Assembly: GCA_029781865.1 (NCBI GenBank)
Contig: JAKOVW010000032.1
Coordinates: 124,001-188,000, forward strand
Direction: 5' to 3'
Source: Bacteroidota bacterium
GTDB lineage: Bacteria; Bacteroidota; Bacteroidia; Chitinophagales; Saprospiraceae
Length of the DNA: 64,000 nt
Shown here: piece by piece, positions 58,486 through 64,000 of the stretch
Numbering within the stretch: position 1 is the stretch's first letter
How the letters are laid out: each line of letters opens with the position of its first letter
Translations under genes and position numbers: made by a program
Notes under the pieces: generated by a model
The model's database searches: none
Seen by the model: only the letters and a program-made list of their open reading frames with translations
Told to the model about the DNA's origin: nothing

Positions 58486-59298
58486 TTAATTTAATTGAAA
58501 AATTCTGATTTCGTCTCCTGGTAAACAGGGCATTTCTGATATTATCGAATTTGCATCCTTTTTAATAAAAGAAATTAAAATACCATTTCTGTATAACAGG
58601 ATTTTATTGACATCAGTGATTGGCGATGGCGTAGTAAAAATGGTTTGCCCGGAAGTAGCAACCACTTCAACGCGTTTTTCTGCATCCATAACAAAATGAC
58701 TGGATGGCACCAATTTTAATTTACCATCAGCAGGATTTGCAACGATCATTTGATCAGTTGACATATCGCCTGCAGTTAAGCTATCTATTATGACTTGTCC
58801 TTTTACATGTAAGGTCGCAGCAGGAGTCGTCGTTCCGATACCTACTCTACCGTTTTCTGTAATGCGCATTCGTTCGGCATTATTTGTATTTACACGCAAA
58901 GGCTGGCTATCTGTTGTACCCAAAAAATGATGAGTCGAATCCGTACCATTATTACCATCCAGTTTCCAAAAACCGGAAGTGGCCTGCGAATTTACTTTTA
59001 TCCATTTTGTTCCGTCACTATAATAGATACCAGGTAAAACATCATTTACCGTTGCCGTATCATAGACAAACATTCCGGGAACAAATGCACTTAGTGGTGC
59101 AGGGCTGGTTGTTGAAGTCAAAGCAAGTCTGGGCAATAATAAACCTTTATCAGTGGATTCGATTTCAAGGGCAGCATTGGGATTCAAGCTTCCCGGATTA
59201 TTACCCACTTTAATTTGAGCAAATAAGTTATTGGCAAAGCAAAATACAATGCAAAAAAGTCCACTGAGAAACTGCTTATACAATCGACTACTAATCAC
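58486..59298 (-). CDS. secreted tail-fibre-like protein, first gene of the row
   Basis: 270 residues; the start is GTG 59298, since no ATG precedes the signal peptide (FLSGLFCIVFCFANNLFAQ). It contains NPNAALEIESTDKGLLLPR and ERMRITENGRVGIGTTTPAA, the classic collar or head-fibre-like sequence repeated across Bacteroidota surface proteins and phage tails. The C-terminus (VNKILLYRNGILISF, CLPGDEIRIFQL) matches that of the next gene. The three genes run in one direction with gaps of 45 and 134 bp, suggesting a single unit. Confidence 0.8.
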   Translation of the reverse strand: MISSRLYKQFLSGLFCIVFCFANNLFAQIKVGNNPGSLNPNAALEIESTDKGLLLPRLALTSTTSPAPLSAFVPGMFVYDTATVNDVLPGIYYSDGTKWIKVNSQATSGFWKLDGNNGTDSTHHFLGTTDSQPLRVNTNNAERMRITENGRVGIGTTTPAATLHVKGQVIIDSLTAGDMSTDQMIVANPADGKLKLVPSSHFVMDAEKRVEVVATSGQTIFTTPSPITDVNKILLYRNGILISFIKKDANSIISEMPCLPGDEIRIFQLN

Positions 59299-59614
59299 TT
59301 TTTTGTATGTTGAATAAGATTATAGAATTAAATACAACTTTTATTTTTAGAGTGGGCTCCCAGTGAAACTTAGTTTTAATTAAGTTTGATGTTATTGAAA
59401 ATAAAAATCATATTAATTAATTTTATAATATATAAATTGTAATACAATAATGGTGCCAAATTTGCTATTTATAATTTATTTATTCAATTAATAATTTGTT
59501 AATCAATATTTTGAATATTATATAATAATTTAATATGAAATTATAGCCAATTCCCTTTAGAAACAAATTTGGTTCTGTGATTCTCATATCTGGTGGGGTA
59601 TAAAATTGGGTGTA
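59299..59614. other. AT-rich intergenic region
   Basis: 316 bp upstream of the tail-fibre-like row. Very A+T rich between 59390 and 59545. No consensus TAnnTTTG on the minus strand and no gene were found. Confidence 0.5.
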
Positions 59615-60889
59615 TTATTGTCTGACAAATTTTTGTCCTGTGCCGATCTGCTTTCCATCGGCATTCAAAACAATGATAAAATAGGTAGCTGCAGCCAAAT
59701 CACTCACATCCGTAGAAATGAAATTCTCGCCTTCCTTTATTTCAATGTTCCTGGTCAACATTCGCTGACCAATGGTATTAAATAAAATAAATTCAGCCGG
59801 ACCTCTGTATCCAGTAACAAACTTCAGATTAACCGGATCAAAAGCAGAAACTGGATTCGGATACAGGATCATGTATTCTTTTTCTTCACAGGACGTACGA
59901 CATGAAACCAGTTCTGAATAAGTTGAAGCCCCGTCATTGTCTTTCATGTTTAAACGATAGTACGCAACACCTGATGGTTGTGGGATCGTAACACTGTAAT
60001 TACTTCCAATCGAGGAACCAGATGCTTTTATTGAAGTGATTTGACGAAAATGAATGCCATCGTCACTTTGTTCTACCACAAATAAATCCGTATTGATTTC
60101 ATTAGATGTTTTCCAGTTTAAAACTGCATTACAGGATGATGATATGGCATAGAAGTTTTCTAATATCAATGCAAGTGGCGATTGGACTCTGCCAATACCT
60201 ATAGCCGTTATACCGGTTATCATAGTGCCGCTTAATAAACTGTTCTCCGTATTTCCATTAGCAGTCGCTTTCCCACTTAAATCTATCCACTTGGTACCAT
60301 TCCAACCCACTAAACGCAAATAAGCTTTTGGTGAAAACAGAGTCATATCCGGTATACTTACTGTTATGGTTAAGCCTGCGCCGGTACCTGTTGTCCCTAA
60401 GCCCAAATTACCGGCATCTCCAACCTGCCAATCCCATTGACCAACATTGCTGACAGCAACAATTGGCCAGGCAAATGAAAAGACGGAATGCCGACCCGGA
60501 TTGGGTGCTGTCGGATCAAGATCCAAACCCGGATTCCCTAAAATCCATGCCGTGGCATAAGCGTCAGAAATTAAAGACGGAGCAGATATTTCAAGAGTTC
60601 GTAAATCAGAGCCATTACCTACCGGAAAAATAAATGGATTGTTCCCATATTTTTTTACATATCCATTAATATTGTCTGTATCAGAACAACCTATATACGT
60701 TGCCGTATTTACCGCACTAAAATATCCAGGTAAAGCTGCCCGCTCGGTGCTCCATGATATTCCGTTAACGGGAGATATATTGACAATTCCGTAATTAATG
60801 AGCTCGGCACCTGAAAATACTCTGTTGCCTTGTGCAATTATTGACACAAGGACAAAAAGAGATAATAAAACTATACTGAATAGTTTCAT
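59615..60889 (-). CDS. secreted surface protein with T9SS type A C-terminus
   Basis: 424 residues with a signal peptide (IVLLSLFVLVSIIAQ). The first 230 residues are beta-rich with aromatic and Gly residues and no recognised enzyme motif. A fibronectin/PL-like module follows (CNAVLNWKTSNEINTDLFVV, YYRLNMKDNDGAS), then the sorting domain YMILYPNPVSAFDPVNLKF, ILFNTIGQRMLTR and AATYFIIVLNADGKQ. This combination is typical for T9SS type A cargo in Saprospiria. Function unknown. It is the last of the surface-protein genes in this part and reads in the same direction as the tail-fibre-like row. Confidence 0.85.
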   Translation of the reverse strand: MKLFSIVLLSLFVLVSIIAQGNRVFSGAELINYGIVNISPVNGISWSTERAALPGYFSAVNTATYIGCSDTDNINGYVKKYGNNPFIFPVGNGSDLRTLEISAPSLISDAYATAWILGNPGLDLDPTAPNPGRHSVFSFAWPIVAVSNVGQWDWQVGDAGNLGLGTTGTGAGLTITVSIPDMTLFSPKAYLRLVGWNGTKWIDLSGKATANGNTENSLLSGTMITGITAIGIGRVQSPLALILENFYAISSSCNAVLNWKTSNEINTDLFVVEQSDDGIHFRQITSIKASGSSIGSNYSVTIPQPSGVAYYRLNMKDNDGASTYSELVSCRTSCEEKEYMILYPNPVSAFDPVNLKFVTGYRGPAEFILFNTIGQRMLTRNIEIKEGENFISTDVSDLAAATYFIIVLNADGKQIGTGQKFVRQ

Positions 60890-61636
60890 GATTGAAGATG
60901 GTAATCCATTATGTTTATATACCTGCTAAATCACAAACTGCCATGTATCAGCAAATATGAGATTGAGCTGTATGCATTATTTTTCATTTCATTTGCCCAA
61001 TATGCTGCGAATATTGATCATTTGAATTTCAATAATCACAGAATTCAAATTTCAACTTCAGGTATGGGATGCATGCTTAAGAGCAGACCCAAAAACACTA
61101 CAAACAATTACCGGAATCCGCCTAATTATGCGGGGCAAATATATTATAATTTATTATAATATGTATTTTTTCTAAAAAATTTAACTAAATTCTGCTAAAT
61201 GCCTGATTTAAAACTCAATAAGTCCATTCACCTTATCCGCTTTTTGAATGTTACATATTTCCAGGTGTAGCATGGCCTATTTTTTTAATTCTACCTGACT
61301 CTCCATTTCTGCACATTGAAAGTTTACCTTAAATCAATCACCGGAATTCATGAACGTTCTGATTGCTTTGACCCGGTTGCTACCTGACATTGTTTAAGGA
61401 ATACATTCGTTGACACGACCCAATAAATCCTGATGCTATTTGAGAATTATCATTTTAATTGCAAGCTTTTATACCAAATTGCGATTTCTTTTCCCGGATA
61501 TTCAGGTAACCGTTAACCAACTAAGTTCTGATTATTTTAAACAACTTCCGGTGAGCATAATCAGAGGCTGGAATGATCCTGATTATTTTTTCCAACTGCT
61601 TTACTTAATAGATTCGCATTAATACATAATCCAATC
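60890..61636. other. intergenic region, 747 bp
   Basis: Short open frames exist here but none has a start, composition or family match that I can support. On the minus strand TATATTTG (61136-61143) could give the upstream T9SS-cargo gene a leader of about 240 nt. The rest shows nothing. Confidence 0.45.
61136..61143 (-). promoter_or_regulatory. candidate -7 element TATATTTG upstream of the T9SS-cargo gene
   Basis: Minus-strand TATATTTG fits TAnnTTTG. It is about 247 bp before ATG 60889 and lacks a clear -33 TTG, so support is modest. Confidence 0.35.
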
Positions 61637-62161
61637 ATGAGAGATACGAATCAATCTATTACAACTCTGCAGCATCTTCTGGATTTTGAGTCCTGCAAAT
61701 TCAGTAGTGGTGAAATTCAATTAATAAATATTCTGCCCTTTTGGATTAATCAATCAAATTCCTTAAAATTAAAAGTGGTATTGCGAAAATATCAGGATTT
61801 TATTTCGCAAAATGCACAGAAACTAGAACGCTTTATTCTTGGTGAAGGAATTCTTGATTTAGATGTGAGCAACCGCGTAATCAATGCATTTATTGAAGAA
61901 GCCGAGGAAAAATTGAGCCATTGTATTGACCCGGAAGTAAAAGATGCATGCCTGTTGGAGTGCATTCAGGGAATCAATCATTACAAAATCAGCAGCTATG
62001 GTACAGCAGCTGCTTTTTCAAAGGCTCTGGGTCTTGAAAAACAAGCTCAGATTTTTCATGATGCTGAAGTAAATGAAAAGCAGATTGATGATCGGTTAAC
62101 ACAGTTAGCGGAGTTTGAAATCAATGCCAGAGCGATATCTCCGCTGATGCTTCTAAGCTAA
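61637..62161 (+). CDS. YciE/YciF-type (DUF892) ferritin-fold protein
   Basis: 174 residues, mostly helical. The pattern matches the DUF892 family: TLQHLLDFESCKFSSGEIQLINILP, then a helix ending NAQKLERFILGEGIL, then DPEVKDACLLECIQGINHYKISSYGTAAAFSKALG, and EVNEKQIDDRLTQLAEFEIN. The Glu and His residues at E.Q (first helix) and in the GINHYKI.SYG helix would form a di-metal site, as in YciF. Homologues respond to osmotic or oxidative stress. It is alone on the plus strand and ends in a bidirectional terminator. Confidence 0.82.
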   Translation: MRDTNQSITTLQHLLDFESCKFSSGEIQLINILPFWINQSNSLKLKVVLRKYQDFISQNAQKLERFILGEGILDLDVSNRVINAFIEEAEEKLSHCIDPEVKDACLLECIQGINHYKISSYGTAAAFSKALGLEKQAQIFHDAEVNEKQIDDRLTQLAEFEINARAISPLMLLS

Positions 62162-62192
62162 AATACTTCAGAAGGGTTTTTGCAGAATTTGC

Positions 62193-62230
62193 AAAATGAT
62201 AACCATAATACTTGGTTATCATTTTTTTTT
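62193..62230 (+). terminator. rho-independent terminator after the YciF-like gene
   Basis: AAAATGATAACC (62193-62204) pairs with GGTTATCATTTT (62214-62225), 9-nt loop, followed by nine T ending at 62230. The A-tract on the other arm may also serve the convergent NUDIX gene. Confidence 0.85.
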
Positions 62231-62702
62231 AATCTAATATGACCCTGTTATTTAATTTAGATTTCAATTCTTCCAGTAAAGGAATTTGACCTGAATTTAT
62301 TTTAATTATCGCTTGCTCTATCGGAAACCATCGTGCTTCATCAGCTTCCGGATAAGAGACCAATATCCCGGAATGAGGGGGCCATTCCATTTCAAAATGA
62401 TTGCTGATTTGTTTGCGCGTATCAAACTCAGCTTCCTGAGCCCAGGCATAAATCCATTTATTGCTTTTTAATTTGACCCGGGCAAGCTCTATAAAATCAC
62501 CGCAAGCTTCGATTCCCGTTTCTTCTTTTAATTCCCTTTTGGCAGCTTCGAATGGCAGTTCATATTCTCCAATTTCGCCTTTAGGTATGGACCAGGCATG
62601 AAGATCTTTATTCGCCCAGTAAGGACCTCCAGGATGTATTAATAATACCTCCAGTACTTTATTATGAATTCTGAACAATAAAATGCCCGCGCTCTTTTTC
62701 AT
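62229..62702 (-). CDS. NUDIX hydrolase
   Basis: 157 residues. The Nudix box runs from GEIGEYELPFEAAKRELKEE to TGIE, with the REL.EETG core, and is preceded by PGGPYWANKDLHAWSIPKG. The overall layout with HPGGPYW and WSIPKGE is typical of small bacterial members that hydrolyse nucleoside diphosphate derivatives such as ADP-ribose or diadenosine compounds. Substrate cannot be fixed. Cytoplasmic. It is transcribed in the same direction as the preceding ribonucleotide reductase gene, 112 bp downstream, so an operon is possible. Confidence 0.9.
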   Translation of the reverse strand: MKKSAGILLFRIHNKVLEVLLIHPGGPYWANKDLHAWSIPKGEIGEYELPFEAAKRELKEETGIEACGDFIELARVKLKSNKWIYAWAQEAEFDTRKQISNHFEMEWPPHSGILVSYPEADEARWFPIEQAIIKINSGQIPLLEELKSKLNNRVILD

Positions 62703-62814
62703 TTAAACTGAAATAAGTCTCATAAGAAATGTGAATCTTCCAAATCAATACTGCAACTCAACAATAATGATTAATAAAATTCTGCCCGGAAATTCAAGTT
62801 GAATTTCTTGTCCA

Positions 62815-64000
62815 TTATTCAATACAGATTTTGCAAACGGCATTACTGTATTTGATTCCCTGGTGCATGACCTGTTTGCCTTTTGAATTATAACGGAAAA
62901 CGGTGATTCCTTTTGCTCTTTGCTGCCAGGCCGATTTATATATGGCATCCACATCACTTATGGTTGCTTCTTCCGGCAGGTTAATCGTTTTGGAAACTGC
63001 ATTATCCGTGTATTTTTGAAAGGCTATCTGATGCTTTAAATGCCAGGACGGGGCAATTTCCAACGCCGTTTTAAATAAATTCTTTACTTCAGGAGATAAT
63101 TCGCTGATATGAGTTGCAACACCATCAAGTGTGACCTGTTCCAAAATGTGATCTGAATACAACCCATGTCTGACCAGATAGTCGACAAACGTTTTGTTGA
63201 TTGAAAATAAATTCTCCTCATTCAGTACATGCTGACGTTGAAACGCCAATGCAAAAAATGGTTCAATCGATGAAGAAGCACCGGCAATAATCGATATGGT
63301 TCCGGTTGGAGCAATGCTGGTTCTGGTTGCATTCCTTATTTTGGAATCCGGATAATAGATGCTTTTTTTCCAGTTCGGAAATTCACCCCGCACTTTAGCA
63401 AGTTCAACAGAAGCTTCCATACTTTTCTCATTGATAAATTGCATGAGCTCTTCAGCTAATTGAATGGATTCATCGGATTCATAGGCCATTTCCAATTGAA
63501 CCAGAAGATCCGCCCATCCCATCAGGCCAAGCCCAATTTTCCGGTTGCCAAGTGCCATAGATTGTATTTCCGGTATTGGGTAATTATTAATTTCAACAAT
63601 ATTATCTAAAAAGCGTATTGCAATTTTAATCACCTCTTCCAATTTACTCCAATCCAGTTGAAATCCCTGATTAACTTGTTTTACAAATTTGCCGATATTG
63701 ATAGAGCCTAAATTGCAGGGCTCATAGGGCAACAATGGCACTTCTCCGCAAGGATTGGTCGTTTCTATATTACCCATGCCGGGTAATGGATTCGAATTAT
63801 TGATGGCATCAAAAAAAATAATTCCCGGATCGCCGGATTGCCAGGCATTCTCCACGATTTTATTCCAAAGTGTTTCTGCTTTAATTATTTTAACTACGTC
63901 CCTGGTTTTTGGATCCAGCAATTTCCAATCAGCCCCGGATTCAACAGCAATCATAAAATCATCTGTAATGCCTACGGATATGTTGAAATTATTCAGAACA
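62815..64000 (-). CDS. nrdJ: class II (adenosylcobalamin-dependent) ribonucleotide reductase, 3' part
   Basis: The frame is open to the right window edge, where upstream codons continue sensibly (NNFNISVGITDDFMIAV), so the ATG at 63954 is internal and the true start lies outside. Visible family motifs are ETTNPCGEVPLLPYEPCNLGSINI (the NPCGE active-site loop, shown here in parts), the ARG-free RTSIAPTGTISIIAG loop, and a C-terminal CKIC that may supply the redox thiols. The enzyme converts ribonucleotides to deoxyribonucleotides using a cobalamin cofactor. Only about 395 residues of a protein normally of 700 or more are present. Confidence 0.92.
   Translation of the reverse strand, partial: VLNNFNISVGITDDFMIAVESGADWKLLDPKTRDVVKIIKAETLWNKIVENAWQSGDPGIIFFDAINNSNPLPGMGNIETTNPCGEVPLLPYEPCNLGSINIGKFVKQVNQGFQLDWSKLEEVIKIAIRFLDNIVEINNYPIPEIQSMALGNRKIGLGLMGWADLLVQLEMAYESDESIQLAEELMQFINEKSMEASVELAKVRGEFPNWKKSIYYPDSKIRNATRTSIAPTGTISIIAGASSSIEPFFALAFQRQHVLNEENLFSINKTFVDYLVRHGLYSDHILEQVTLDGVATHISELSPEVKNLFKTALEIAPSWHLKHQIAFQKYTDNAVSKTINLPEEATISDVDAIYKSAWQQRAKGITVFRYNSKGKQVMHQGIKYSNAVCKICIE

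Noticed and set aside
54227-59298. Prophage
   Set aside because: The fibre-like genes have Sec signal peptides and no phage structural, packaging, lysis or integrase genes accompany them.
60911-61622. Short open frames in the 747 bp gap
   Set aside because: No plausible start context, signal, motif or composition; one begins only at TTG.

Overview
The window looks like chromosomal DNA of a Bacteroidota bacterium, most likely of the class Saprospiria or a near relative. Visible evidence: AT-rich DNA, cargo proteins with type 9 secretion (T9SS) C-terminal domains, cysteine-rich HYR-type repeats, a gliding-motility-associated C-terminus, a short RpoD, a long-form GAPDH, a GWxTD protein, and the TAnnTTTG -7 promoter element in front of many genes. 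Shine-Dalgarno sequences are mostly absent, as is usual in this phylum. The class-level assignment is inference.

Layout. 1-10975 (minus) is the 5' part of a giant secreted mosaic protein of at least 3658 residues that leaves the window on the left; a FAS1-like lipoprotein gene lies just upstream in the same direction, and a second one follows at 12216-12809. 13003-14941 (plus) holds an acyl-CoA carboxylase carboxyltransferase and a dicluster ferredoxin. 14958-22495 (minus) is the most distinctive block: a T9SS subtilase, a lipoprotein that resembles the subtilase's own N-terminal prodomain, a membrane protein, an exosortase, a tiny membrane protein, and a substrate with a VPTMTQWG C-terminal sorting signal (IPTL-CTERM/XrtH type) next to a small secreted protein. 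22904-25073 has two secreted or lipoprotein genes and tRNA-Ser and tRNA-His behind a good promoter and two terminators.

25236-41261 mixes surface proteins and housekeeping genes: an FG-GAP/ASPIC T9SS protein, a methyltransferase, a double AAA+ ATPase with an unrecognised duplicated N-terminus, ferredoxin plus IscX, a KdsC-like/UbiA/Maf cluster, PrmA, FolD, a GWxTD protein with a lipoprotein, and an SDR coupled to an M1 aminopeptidase. 41363-51287 is largely housekeeping: rplS, a PKD/CHU_C cargo protein, a Sua5/TsaC protein, an S41 protease coupled to GAPDH, rpoD, a START-like protein, a methyltransferase and an enoyl-CoA hydratase.

51605-60889 is again cell-surface material: a choice-of-anchor B T9SS protein, three consecutive tail-fibre-like repeat proteins and another T9SS cargo protein. 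61637-64000 ends with a YciF-like ferritin-fold protein, a NUDIX hydrolase and the 3' part of a class II (B12-dependent) ribonucleotide reductase that leaves the window on the right.

No CRISPR array, insertion sequence, integrase or prophage core was seen. The strongest candidate for an under-described system is the exosortase/prodomain-lipoprotein/subtilase block. The GATase-like, lamin-tail and P-domain mosaic of the giant protein is second. All functional statements rest on reading motifs by eye; no database search was run.
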